Assembly (NCBI GenBank): GCA_902567095.1
Contig: CACFLG010000013.1
Span: 1 to 34,761 of the forward strand
DNA: 34,761 nt
DNA from: an uncultured OM182 clade bacterium
GTDB lineage: Bacteria > Pseudomonadota > Gammaproteobacteria > Pseudomonadales > Azotimanducaceae
Direction of reading: 5' to 3'
The notes below the pieces were generated by a model. It ran no database searches, was not told where the DNA came from, and saw only the letters and a list, made by a program, of their open reading frames with translations. This document shows positions 24,029 through 31,837 of the stretch, piece by piece (position 1 is the first letter of the stretch; each line of letters begins with the position of its first letter). A program made the position numbers and the translations under genes.

Positions 24029-24805
24029 TTAAAGACCCTTCCAATTCGGGGGGCGCTTCTCTGAGAAAGCCCTAGGGCCTTCAACAAAATCTGAACTTTT
24101 TTGCATTAACTGGACTTGTTTATATCTACTTTTTATGGCGTCTTCAATCCCTGATGCATTCATTCCCAACATAGCAGCTTCTTTGCTTGCTCTAACCGAA
24201 AGAGGGGCACATTCGAGAATTAAACCAGCCCAATCTTTCGCTGTGTCAAGAACCGAATTTTTTCTTGATACTTCGTTCACGAATCCAAGATCCTTTCCCT
24301 CTTGCGCTGAGACTCTGCGCCCGGTTAAAAGCATGCCCATCGCTTTTTTAATTCCGATTTCCCGGGGCAAACGATGAATGCCACCCCCTAAAGCCGCCAA
24401 ACCAACTCTCGGCTCAGGTAAAGAAAAGACTGCGTTTTCAGCAGCGACAATTAAGTCGCAAGCGAGAGCAATCTCAAAACCTCCACCCATCGCGACACCA
24501 TTTACAGCAGCGATAATAGGCTTTGTATTATTGAATCGAGAAGTAATTCCTCCGAAACCAGACGAGGGTTGCCCCTTCATATCCCCACCAGACGCCTGAT
24601 ATTTAAGATCATTTCCAGCGCAGAAAGCTTTATCACCAGCTCCGGTTATTATCGCAACCCATTGGTCTGGATCTGAAACAAAGTTGTCAAACGCTTCGCT
24701 CAACTCAATGTTTCCAGGGGGGTGCAAAGCATTCATTACCTCGGGACGATTTATAGTTATGATGGTTAATCTTCCCTCTTTGGTCACCTCACTGTATTTT
24801 CTCAT
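24029..24805 (-). CDS. enoyl-CoA hydratase/isomerase (crotonase family)
   Basis: A 258-residue crotonase. Oxyanion-hole segments are FCAGNDLKY and NGVAMGGGFEIALACDLI. Both catalytic glutamates of true hydratases are present, Glu111 (GGGFEIA) and Glu131 (LPEPRVG). The C-terminal VEGPRAFSEKRPPNWKG is the usual CoA-binding tail. PEPRVGLAALGGGIHRLPR and LTGRRVSAQEG also resemble carnitinyl-CoA dehydratase. It hydrates 2-enoyl-CoAs; chain-length preference is unknown. ATG 24805 is preferred because GGAGGG lies 7 nt before it; a TTG two codons upstream (24811) would be too close to that site. It sits between the C-S lyase-like gene and moaB in one minus-strand run. Confidence 0.88.
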   Translation of the reverse strand: MRKYSEVTKEGRLTIITINRPEVMNALHPPGNIELSEAFDNFVSDPDQWVAIITGAGDKAFCAGNDLKYQASGGDMKGQPSSGFGGITSRFNNTKPIIAAVNGVAMGGGFEIALACDLIVAAENAVFSLPEPRVGLAALGGGIHRLPREIGIKKAMGMLLTGRRVSAQEGKDLGFVNEVSRKNSVLDTAKDWAGLILECAPLSVRASKEAAMLGMNASGIEDAIKSRYKQVQLMQKSSDFVEGPRAFSEKRPPNWKGL

Positions 24806-24847
24806 ACCCAAACCCTCCGTTTTTTGATAAACGAATTTTTAATTCTA

Positions 24848-25975
24848 TTAATCCAACAAAGCTTGGATTATTTTACAGGCCTCTCGAAGTACCGAACGAG
24901 GGCCCGCAAAATTCATCCTCAAAAATCCTTTTTTTCCAAAATCGGCTCCATCAGACAACTCTAAACCTCGAGATAAAAGGTCTTCAACAGGATGCTTCCG
25001 ACCGGTCTTTCGAAAGTCAATCCAAAGAAAGTACGTCCCCTCAGGCTCGATTATCTCAATACCTTTAAGCTTTCCAAGATTTTTCATCAAAAAATTCCGA
25101 TTTTCCTCAAGGTAACGAAGCATTTGATGAAACCAAGGATCGCATTTTGCGTAGGCAACTTCCATGGCAGTCAGAGTTAGGATGTTAAGATCAGGGATCA
25201 AACCCTTCGACCTCGACAAAAACCTTTTTCGCAGATCATCGTTTGGAATAACCGCAAAAGCACCCCCTAATCCGCTCATCGCGTGGCTTTTTGAAGGGGA
25301 CATAAAAGTGATTGTCTTTTGGCTAATAGAATCGCCTACTGTAGCCAGTGGAAAATGCTTTCTTTTGTCAAAAACAATATCCGCATGCATTTCATCTGAA
25401 CAAACCAACAAATCGTTTTCTACACAAATTTCAGCCAAATGCTCTATTTCCTCTCTATTCATTGATCTGCCTAAAGGGTTTTGAGGGTTACAGATTAGAA
25501 ATAATCTGAGTTTCTTCTCTCGGGCGAGATCAGAGAACTTATCAAAATCAAAACCCCAACGATCTTGAGAGATATGCGAGTCTAAAGTCATTAAAGAGCG
25601 ATTCGCGTTAGCAACAGCGTTAAAAATTGGTGGGTACACAGGCAACTCTGAAATGGCCTTTTCGTCTTTATCTAAGAATATACGACAGCAAAGATTCAAT
25701 CCGAGAACGATGCTAGGCAGATAAACAATCCAATGTTTCTCAATTTTCCAGTCATATAAGGAATCGGCGCGCTCAATAACAAGATCATTCAGGGAGTCTG
25801 ATATATTTTCGTAACCAAGAACCTGATCTGCCCTTTTAATTAAAGAGTCGCGGATAGGAGGTGGAAGAGAAAAATCGGAATCCCCAATAGTAAGAGCGAT
25901 GGTGTTTTTCTTCTTTGTCCATCTAGAACTGTTGGAGACAACTCGGTTATTTACCTTATCAAAAATTTCGTGCAA
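24848..25975 (-). CDS. PLP-dependent C-S lyase / aminotransferase, MalY/PatB family
   Basis: A 375-residue fold-type I enzyme. PLP contacts are visible as Asn163 (CNPQNPLG), Asp194 in [11 protein letters not shown] and the Schiff-base Lys229 in [11 protein letters not shown]. The SDEMHADI motif separates the MalY/PatB cystathionine beta-lyase group from ordinary aminotransferases. Such enzymes cleave cystathionine or S-alkylcysteines to pyruvate, ammonia and a thiol, some with side transaminase activity. ATG start at 25975. It heads a six-gene minus-strand run and is divergent from msrA. Proximity to a SAM-controlled sulfhydrylase-type gene supports a role in sulfur amino-acid metabolism, but specificity is inferred. 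Confidence 0.85.
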   Translation of the reverse strand: MHEIFDKVNNRVVSNSSRWTKKKNTIALTIGDSDFSLPPPIRDSLIKRADQVLGYENISDSLNDLVIERADSLYDWKIEKHWIVYLPSIVLGLNLCCRIFLDKDEKAISELPVYPPIFNAVANANRSLMTLDSHISQDRWGFDFDKFSDLAREKKLRLFLICNPQNPLGRSMNREEIEHLAEICVENDLLVCSDEMHADIVFDKRKHFPLATVGDSISQKTITFMSPSKSHAMSGLGGAFAVIPNDDLRKRFLSRSKGLIPDLNILTLTAMEVAYAKCDPWFHQMLRYLEENRNFLMKNLGKLKGIEIIEPEGTYFLWIDFRKTGRKHPVEDLLSRGLELSDGADFGKKGFLRMNFAGPRSVLREACKIIQALLD

Positions 25976-26059
25976 TTGTGTTTCGTATCGTTGATATTTG
26001 TTGAGGTTAAGCTTAAGTTATTTATGTCATTAGTAAAGCGATGTGGAAACCAAATTAAA

Positions 26060-26683
26060 ATGTTTGAAAAAAAATCAGTTATGCCGGCACCGAACAACGC
26101 TCTTCCTGGAAGACAAGAAGAAATACCAGTTCCTGAATATCATTTCGTAAATGGTAATCCGATGCAGGCGGTTCCCATAGAAAATTACGAAAAGGCAATG
26201 TTTGGCCTAGGCTGTTTTTGGGGTGCGGAGCGAATATTTTGGGAAACACCGGGCGTATTCGTAACAGCCGTCGGATACGCTGGAGGATTAACGCCCAATC
26301 CAACATATGAGGAGGTCTGCTCAGGTTTTACGGGTCACAACGAAGTAGTGAGAGTTTTTTTTGACCCAGCAGAAGTAAGCTTCGAAAAACTTTTGAAAAA
26401 ATTTTGGGAAGGGCACAATCCAACCCAAGGAATGCGGCAAGGCAACGATGTAGGAACACAGTATCGTTCAGGAATATACGTTTTCTCAAGAACTCAGAGA
26501 GAAATCGCAGAAAGGTCTTTACTGAGTTTTGAAGAAAAACTTTCCGCCAACGGATTTTCTCAAATCACAACAGAAATCTTAGACGCACCAGCCTTTTATT
26601 TTGCAGAAGACTACCACCAGCAATATCTTGCGAAGGTTCCTAACGGATACTGTGGGCTTGGAGGAACAGGTATCGAATTTTAG
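26060..26683 (+). CDS. msrA: peptide-methionine (S)-S-oxide reductase MsrA
   Basis: A 207-residue MsrA of the long E. coli type. The N-terminal [17 protein letters not shown] and HFVNGNPM match E. coli, and the active-site Cys52 is in [56 protein letters not shown] and [10 protein letters not shown] follow. It reduces methionine-S-sulfoxide in proteins or free. E. coli has two recycling cysteines (198 and 206); here Cys198 (YCGLGG) is kept, but the chain ends GTGIEF with no second one. I chose ATG 26060 by homology; longer starts at 26024 (ATG) and 25970 (TTG) add sequence not seen in the family. It converges with purC with a 4-bp overlap of stops. Confidence 0.92.
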   Translation: MFEKKSVMPAPNNALPGRQEEIPVPEYHFVNGNPMQAVPIENYEKAMFGLGCFWGAERIFWETPGVFVTAVGYAGGLTPNPTYEEVCSGFTGHNEVVRVFFDPAEVSFEKLLKKFWEGHNPTQGMRQGNDVGTQYRSGIYVFSRTQREIAERSLLSFEEKLSANGFSQITTEILDAPAFYFAEDYHQQYLAKVPNGYCGLGGTGIEF

Positions 26684-27603
26684 TCGGAATGACCTAGAAC
26701 CTTATTGTGTAAATCCTGATAACGGAGCCTAGTGGTTTGCACCAGCTCCTCAGGAATCATTGGTCCAGGGGGCGTTTTGTCCCACAAACCTGACTCATGA
26801 AGCTTCTCCGCAAAATTTCTCAAAAGCTGCTTGTCAAAATTATCTTGTTTTTTATCGGCAACCCAAGATTCCAAAGACCAGTATCTGCTACTATCTGGAG
26901 TCAAGACTTCATCGATCAACATGAGATTACCTTGTTGGTCTAGACCGAACTCAAATTTCGTGTCAGCTATGATTAATCCTTTTCCTCTCGCGTAGGCATT
27001 CGCTCTATCGTACAACTCCAGCGAAACCCTACTCAGTTTCTCAATCAAAGCTTTGCCGACTATTTCGCCGGCTTCGTCAAGGGTTATCGCTTCATCATGA
27101 CCCTTTTCAGCTTTTGTAGTTGGAGTAAAGATCGGATTTATAAACCTGTGACCGTCACCCAAATTTTTGGGCAAAGGAATCCCTGAGATTCCACCGGTGC
27201 TAAGATATTCTTTATAACCTCCGCCTGTTAAATATCCCCGGACAATACATTCAATCGGAATCACTTTCGCTTTCTGACAAATCATTACCCTCCTCTCAAG
27301 CAGACTCTTTTCGTCAACAGAAAGTTGCGTAAGATTATCGACATTAGTTGAGTAAAGATGATTCTCGACAACATCTGCTAAAAGCTCAAACCAAAACTTA
27401 CTTATCTGGGTGAGCATAATGCCCTTTTCGGGAATACCATTACCGAGCACGACATCAAAAACACTGACCCGATCCGTAGCAACAATAAGCACTCCTGGAC
27501 TGTTATCGGGAAGGACAAGATCATATATATCTCGCACCTTTCCTTCTCGACGATTTTCGAGAGGGAGTGCCGTCTTTAAAAGACTTTGGTCTATCAACCT
27601 CAA
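26680..27603 (-). CDS. purC: SAICAR synthetase PurC (long form)
   Basis: Phosphoribosylaminoimidazole-succinocarboxamide synthase, the aspartate-adding step of purine biosynthesis. Family signatures are [11 protein letters not shown] (19-29), [42 protein letters not shown] and [14 protein letters not shown]. At 307 residues it is the longer form (like yeast Ade1), not the ~237-residue E. coli form. The start is TTG 27603, overlapping the upstream stop as TTGA, with AGGAG 6 nt before it. It is therefore translationally coupled to the SAM-II-controlled gene, and its expression probably follows SAM levels unless an internal promoter exists. Confidence 0.92.
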   Translation of the reverse strand: MRLIDQSLLKTALPLENRREGKVRDIYDLVLPDNSPGVLIVATDRVSVFDVVLGNGIPEKGIMLTQISKFWFELLADVVENHLYSTNVDNLTQLSVDEKSLLERRVMICQKAKVIPIECIVRGYLTGGGYKEYLSTGGISGIPLPKNLGDGHRFINPIFTPTTKAEKGHDEAITLDEAGEIVGKALIEKLSRVSLELYDRANAYARGKGLIIADTKFEFGLDQQGNLMLIDEVLTPDSSRYWSLESWVADKKQDNFDKQLLRNFAEKLHESGLWDKTPPGPMIPEELVQTTRLRYQDLHNKVLGHSD

Positions 27604-28820
27604 ATTAAGCTCCTCTCAAGATCCAATCTTAAATCATCAAATTCCTCTATCCCAACAGAGAACCTAATAAGAGAATCAGCTATTCCCATTTCTTTCCTGC
27701 GAGAAGGGCCCATTTCATGATAAATGGAGTGTGCAACTGGTATACATAAAGTTCTTGTGTCTCCAAGGTTGCTTGCGCAAGCAATCAAGTCGAGTCTGTT
27801 AATAAAATCAAAACAATCTATTTGATCTTTAATTTCTATGCTAAATATTCCTCCAAAGGCTGAAAAAAGTTTCTTTGCTCTCTTGTGCTGGGGATGTGAA
27901 ACTAATCCCGGATAATGGACTCTTTCTACTAGAGAGTGACCATCAAGATAATTCGCTAAGGCTCTAGCGTTGCTGCTTATACGGTCCATTCTCAGAGCTA
28001 AGGTGTCCGACCCAACGGAAATTAGATGAGCTGCTTCAGGGCCCAGAGAAGCACCAAAATCTCTTAATCCCTTTTTCTTGATTTGCTTAACGATCCAATT
28101 GACCGGAGCCCCTTGTTTGTAACGATCATCTATGCAGGACAGGTTACGCCATTCGAAATTATCGAAAACGGAAACAGCCCCTCCGAGGGCATTAGCATGT
28201 CCGCCAATGTATTTAGTAAGCGAATTTATAACAAGGTTAGCTCCAGATGTGATGGGCGAATAGAGATAAGGAGTCGTGAGGGTGTTGTCAACAAAATAAA
28301 TCAACCCCTTTGACTTACAAAGTTCACCTATTCCTTCTAAATCTGAGATTTGAGTTCTAGGGTTAGCAATAGTCTCTACAAACACAAGTTTGGTGTTTTG
28401 TTTGATTTCCGCTCGAACATTCTCTGCGCATGTAGCGTCCACAAAAGAAGTTTCGATTCCATGAGACATGAACGACTGAAAAAGACTGTTAGTGTTTCCA
28501 AAAAGAAATGAAGAAGATATGAAATGATCTCCAGGCCTGAGAAGAGAAAAGATGGTAGATCCGATGGCGGCCATTCCGGTGCCAAAAGCGATCGTTTCGT
28601 AACTTTTTTCCATCAAATCTATCTTCTCTTGTAACGCAGTGACAGTTGGATTGACCTGCCTTCCGTAGGAATAACCACTTTTTTTCCCTTGAAAAACATA
28701 AGCCAATTCTCTCGCATCGTCGAACGAAAAAGAGACTGAATGATGAACGGGTTTGTGAACCGAACCGTGCCTCACTTTTCCTTTACGATTTGAATGCAAA
28801 ATATCAGAAGTAAAACCCAT
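27600..28820 (-). CDS. cystathionine gamma-synthase / homoserine sulfhydrylase family PLP enzyme
   Basis: A 406-residue Cys/Met metabolism enzyme. Motifs: SYGRQVNPT (51-59, the Tyr and Arg that reach PLP from the partner subunit), GTGMAAIGS (80-88), FVDNTLTTP (176-184, Asp178) and the Schiff-base Lys203 in NSLTKYIGGHANALGG. The insert KKKGLRDFGASLGPEAAHLI and the C-terminal MGIADSLIRFSVGIEE mark the subgroup usually annotated as cystathionine gamma-synthase family protein. It should join a sulfur donor to an O-acylhomoserine on the way to methionine or cystathionine. ATG start at 28820, after GGGA about 10 nt upstream. A SAM-II riboswitch plus terminator in the leader confirms a methionine-pathway role. 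It overlaps purC by 4 nt. Confidence 0.88.
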   Translation of the reverse strand: MGFTSDILHSNRKGKVRHGSVHKPVHHSVSFSFDDARELAYVFQGKKSGYSYGRQVNPTVTALQEKIDLMEKSYETIAFGTGMAAIGSTIFSLLRPGDHFISSSFLFGNTNSLFQSFMSHGIETSFVDATCAENVRAEIKQNTKLVFVETIANPRTQISDLEGIGELCKSKGLIYFVDNTLTTPYLYSPITSGANLVINSLTKYIGGHANALGGAVSVFDNFEWRNLSCIDDRYKQGAPVNWIVKQIKKKGLRDFGASLGPEAAHLISVGSDTLALRMDRISSNARALANYLDGHSLVERVHYPGLVSHPQHKRAKKLFSAFGGIFSIEIKDQIDCFDFINRLDLIACASNLGDTRTLCIPVAHSIYHEMGPSRRKEMGIADSLIRFSVGIEEFDDLRLDLERSLI

Positions 28821-28834
28821 ATCAATTATTTCCC

Positions 28835-28871
28835 AAAAAAAAACCTGCTGAGTTTTTAACTCAGCAGGTTT
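28835..28871 (-). terminator. intrinsic terminator (attenuator) in the SAM-II leader
   Basis: On the minus strand a 14-bp stem (28858-28871 pairing with 28841-28854, loop AAA) with core CCTGCTGAG/CTCAGCAGG is followed by a run of nine T (28835-28843). It ends 15 nt before the start codon of the regulated gene. No gene on this strand lies upstream that it could terminate. The 5' arm GCTGAGTT (28858-28865) can instead pair with AATTCAGC (28883-28890) from the riboswitch, which would act as antiterminator. Confidence 0.85.
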
Positions 28872-28875
28872 ATAT

Positions 28876-28928
28876 AGTTTTAGCTGAATTTATAACGCGC
28901 TCGCAAGCAAAATCCAAATCAGCGCTTC
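28876..28928 (-). promoter_or_regulatory. SAM-II riboswitch aptamer
   Basis: The minus-strand RNA begins GAAGCGCUGAUUU, continues with UUUUGC and GAGCGCG, then UUAUAAAUUCAGCUAAAACU. It keeps the conserved SAM-II elements in order: P1 (GCGCU with AGCGC), the GAUUU loop, UGC, AUAAAU and the 3' AGCUAAA that closes the pseudoknot. The resemblance to the crystallised Sargasso Sea metX SAM-II RNA is close from memory. It lies directly after a promoter and before an intrinsic terminator upstream of a methionine-biosynthesis gene. High SAM should stabilise the pseudoknot, release the terminator arm and switch off this gene and purC. Confidence 0.9.
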
Positions 28929-28934
28929 ACCGCT

Positions 28935-28962
28935 ATTATACCAAGGCCGATTTACTAATCAA
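28935..28962 (-). promoter_or_regulatory. sigma-70 promoter of the SAM-II leader
   Basis: Minus strand: TTGATT (28962-28957, four of six) and a perfect TATAAT (28940-28935) separated by 16 bp. Transcription would start near 28928, exactly at the 5' edge of the aptamer. The fit of promoter, aptamer and terminator supports all three. Confidence 0.7.
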
Positions 28963-29022
28963 TTATTGATCCAGAAAGCCAGAAGCCTGATAGAATTGAA
29001 GAAAAATAATGTGAAACTCGGT

Positions 29023-30306
29023 ATGAACGAATCAGATTTCAGAAAAAAGCTATTAGGCTTTTTGCACAAATCGCCAACCCCTTTCCATGTAGTAAGTTAC
29101 ATAGCAGAAACTCTTCAGCAACAAGATTTTGCTGAGTTAAAAGAAGTAGAAAAATGGGACATCGAACCCGGTAAATATTTTGTTAGGAGAAACGATTCTT
29201 CCATAATCGCCTTCCAATTAGGTAAACGTCCTATCGAAGACACCGGCCTTCGCATGGTTGGAGCCCATACAGACAGTCCGGGACTTAAACTAAAACCTTT
29301 ACCTATGATACGAAAAAAAGGTTTGTTCCAGTTAGGCGTAGAAGTCTACGGTGGGGCTTTATTAAACCCCTGGTTTGACAGAGACCTCAGCATCGCTGGA
29401 CGGATAACTAAGACGACAAAAAATGGCAAGATCGAAAGCATAATAATAGACGCGAAAGAACCGTTGGCATTCATTCCGAGCCTTGCTATTCACCTCGACA
29501 GAGAAGCAAACAAGAACAGATCCGTAAATGCTGAAACGGATATTGTCCCAATTATTTCTTCTGATCATCACTTCCCTGAATTAGACGATTTTTTTTCAGC
29601 AAATCTAAAAAAGGGAGAAACTCTTTTAAATACCGATCTTTTCTTTTACGACACAAACCAAGCGAGACTAGTGGGCGCGAGAAACGAGTTTTTAGCGGCC
29701 GCTCGACTAGATAATCAATTGAGTTGCTTTTGTGCAATATCCGCTTTATTAGAAGCCGAACCTTCCAACTCTTGCCTCGTCGTTTTGAATGATCATGAGG
29801 AAGTTGGAAGCGCGTCCCACGTTGGGGCCGACGGGAGCTTTCTTTTGGACTTTTTGAATCGAATAACTGAAGAACCAGAACGACGTCTTAGGACCGTCGC
29901 TCACTCACTCTTAGTGTCCACCGATAATTCTCACGCGGTTCATCCCAACTATCCCGAAAAACATGAAAAAAATCACGGGCCAATCATAAACAAAGGAATA
30001 GCGATAAAACATAATGCTAATCAAAGATATGCGACGAACAGTGAAACAGCGGGATATTTCAAAAGACTTTGCATGAATAATGAGATTCCGTTGCAAGAGT
30101 TTGTCAATCGAGGTGATATGGCTTGCGGCAGCACCATCGGTCCGATTACGGCCAGTAAAATAGGGGTCCGAACATTAGATTTAGGTGTGCCGACTTTCGG
30201 AATGCACTCAATCAGAGAATTAGCAGGAATACACGACATCTTCAACTTGGGCCGAGGCCTTAAAGAGTTTTTCAATGATATAGGTTTCGGTGGTGAGTTC
30301 TCTTAA
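29023..30306 (+). CDS. M18 family aspartyl-type aminopeptidase
   Basis: A 427-residue cytosolic dizinc aminopeptidase, the length of Pseudomonas ApeB. Metal-site residues can be read as His82 (VGAHTDSPGL), the Asp in AARLDNQLS, the Glu pair in NDHEEVGS, the Asp in STDNSHAVHP and the His in FGMHSIRE. M18 enzymes remove N-terminal acidic or other residues and typically form dodecamers. I chose ATG 29023; a GTG at 29011 and a TTG at 28966 are further upstream, and the latter would place the start in the divergent promoter region. Ribosome-binding site is weak. It is divergent from the SAM-II operon and convergent with the ABC importer. Confidence 0.88.
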   Translation: MNESDFRKKLLGFLHKSPTPFHVVSYIAETLQQQDFAELKEVEKWDIEPGKYFVRRNDSSIIAFQLGKRPIEDTGLRMVGAHTDSPGLKLKPLPMIRKKGLFQLGVEVYGGALLNPWFDRDLSIAGRITKTTKNGKIESIIIDAKEPLAFIPSLAIHLDREANKNRSVNAETDIVPIISSDHHFPELDDFFSANLKKGETLLNTDLFFYDTNQARLVGARNEFLAAARLDNQLSCFCAISALLEAEPSNSCLVVLNDHEEVGSASHVGADGSFLLDFLNRITEEPERRLRTVAHSLLVSTDNSHAVHPNYPEKHEKNHGPIINKGIAIKHNANQRYATNSETAGYFKRLCMNNEIPLQEFVNRGDMACGSTIGPITASKIGVRTLDLGVPTFGMHSIRELAGIHDIFNLGRGLKEFFNDIGFGGEFS

Positions 30307-30355
30307 TATGATCTTTGCAGACCGGACGAGGACTTCAACGAAGCGCTAGCGAGCT

Positions 30356-31837
30356 TTAATTTGGATTGAGACCTTGACGCATATGTGGTTTCAAAATCAA
30401 TCGTTCTAATAAACTGAACAAAAATTCGACTAAAATAGCAAGAATTGCCGCAGGAACGGCGCCCTGCAAAATTAAATTCAAGTCATTGAGGGCCAGTCCA
30501 GTTACTATTGGTTCGCCCAAACCGCCAGCACCAATGAAAGCTGCGAGCGTTGCAGTTCCAATGCTGATCACCGCAGCCGTCTTGATTCCCGCAATGATGG
30601 TAGGCATCGCTAAAGGAATCAAAACCTGACTAAGCTGCTGACGCTCGGTTAAGCCAATTGCAACAACGACTTTTTTCAAAACAGGATCAATACTTCGTAA
30701 ACCGGTGATGGTGTTCCTAACTATTGGTAAAACAGAATAAAGAAAGAGCGCAACGATAGCTGGAATCTCACCAATACCGAAGATGGGAATCATCAAAGCA
30801 AGAAGAGCGATTGAAGGAACCGTCTGCATCAAACTGGACAGATAAAGAACGATGCCTGAGATTCGCTGACTATTATATGCAAAAAAACCACAAATAAGCC
30901 CAAAAAATATCCCTGCCGTCAAAGCGATGGACGTCAGTTTTATGTGTCTAATCGTGTTTTTAATAAGATTTTGCCAAAAGCTTTCGTCTTTATATGTCTT
31001 CTTGATTTCACCATCAATCGAGAGAAAGTCTCTAGCGATCATATCGAAAGAGAGTCTTTCAATTGCCGCTTTGGCATTCATAGACCGCATGGCCTCATCA
31101 TCGATTTTACCTCTTAGCTGGGAAAGAGTTTCGATAGCTTCCGCTGAAATATCATTCCTAATGATTGGAACTGCGAGATAATCGGGGAAAAATTTCTTAT
31201 CATCATCTAGGATTATGAGTTCAAACTTTTTTAAATCGCCATCAGTAGAGTATGCATCCGTTATTTTTATGCTCCCATTTTTGATTGCTTGATAAGCCAA
31301 ACCATGCTCGATCCCAACAACATTCTGTGAGAGACCATAAGTCTTTGCCAAGTTTGGCCACCCGTCCTCACGGTTAAGAAACTCTAAGCTAAATCCTGCT
31401 TTGAGAAGTGGGAATCGCCCTAAATCTGAAATGGTCTTGATAGAGAGATCAGCGGCCAAATCTTTGTCTATCGCAATGGCGTAAGTATTATTAAAGCCCA
31501 GAGGAGGCAACAAAGAGATTTCTTCTCCAAGAAGTTCATTCATTTCATCCAGGCTAGAGCCAGATTTAGATCGTTTGAGAATAGCTTGTTGCACGGTTCC
31601 TGTATATTCGATATAGACATCTATCTCCGAAGCCAGTAACGCTTCATAACAAACTAACGTTCCTCCTAAGCCAAACTTCCTTTCCACCTCAAATCCTTTA
31701 CTCTCTAGAAGGCTAGCGACAATTTCCGATAAAACGTAACTCTCGTTAAAATTCTTGCTGCCTACCCTGATCGGGTCTGAGGCAAAACTCACCAGACTTA
31801 ATTGGACCAATAGGAAAAACCACAGCAGAAAATTCAA
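30356..31837 (-). CDS. osmoprotectant ABC importer, binding protein-permease fusion (OpuB/ProW-X type)
   Basis: A 493-residue fusion. Residues 1-19 look like a signal sequence. Residues 20-275 are a substrate-binding domain of the glycine betaine/choline class (IRVGSKNFNESYVLSEIV, IDVYIEYTGTVQQAI, ITDAYSTDGDL). Residues about 285-493 are a permease with five or six helices and a coupling loop near VAIGLTERQQLSQVLIP. The fused layout, with the binding domain N-terminal, implies it is tethered on the periplasmic side. Likely substrates are betaine, choline or a related quaternary amine, but amino acids are possible. The start is TTG 31837, overlapping the ATPase stop as TTGA, with GGAAG 7 nt before. 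Confidence 0.87.
   Translation of the reverse strand: MNFLLWFFLLVQLSLVSFASDPIRVGSKNFNESYVLSEIVASLLESKGFEVERKFGLGGTLVCYEALLASEIDVYIEYTGTVQQAILKRSKSGSSLDEMNELLGEEISLLPPLGFNNTYAIAIDKDLAADLSIKTISDLGRFPLLKAGFSLEFLNREDGWPNLAKTYGLSQNVVGIEHGLAYQAIKNGSIKITDAYSTDGDLKKFELIILDDDKKFFPDYLAVPIIRNDISAEAIETLSQLRGKIDDEAMRSMNAKAAIERLSFDMIARDFLSIDGEIKKTYKDESFWQNLIKNTIRHIKLTSIALTAGIFFGLICGFFAYNSQRISGIVLYLSSLMQTVPSIALLALMIPIFGIGEIPAIVALFLYSVLPIVRNTITGLRSIDPVLKKVVVAIGLTERQQLSQVLIPLAMPTIIAGIKTAAVISIGTATLAAFIGAGGLGEPIVTGLALNDLNLILQGAVPAAILAILVEFLFSLLERLILKPHMRQGLNPN

Noticed and set aside
24135-24599. Two plus-strand frames opposite the enoyl-CoA hydratase gene
   Set aside because: Shadows of a conserved crotonase; no ribosome-binding sites.
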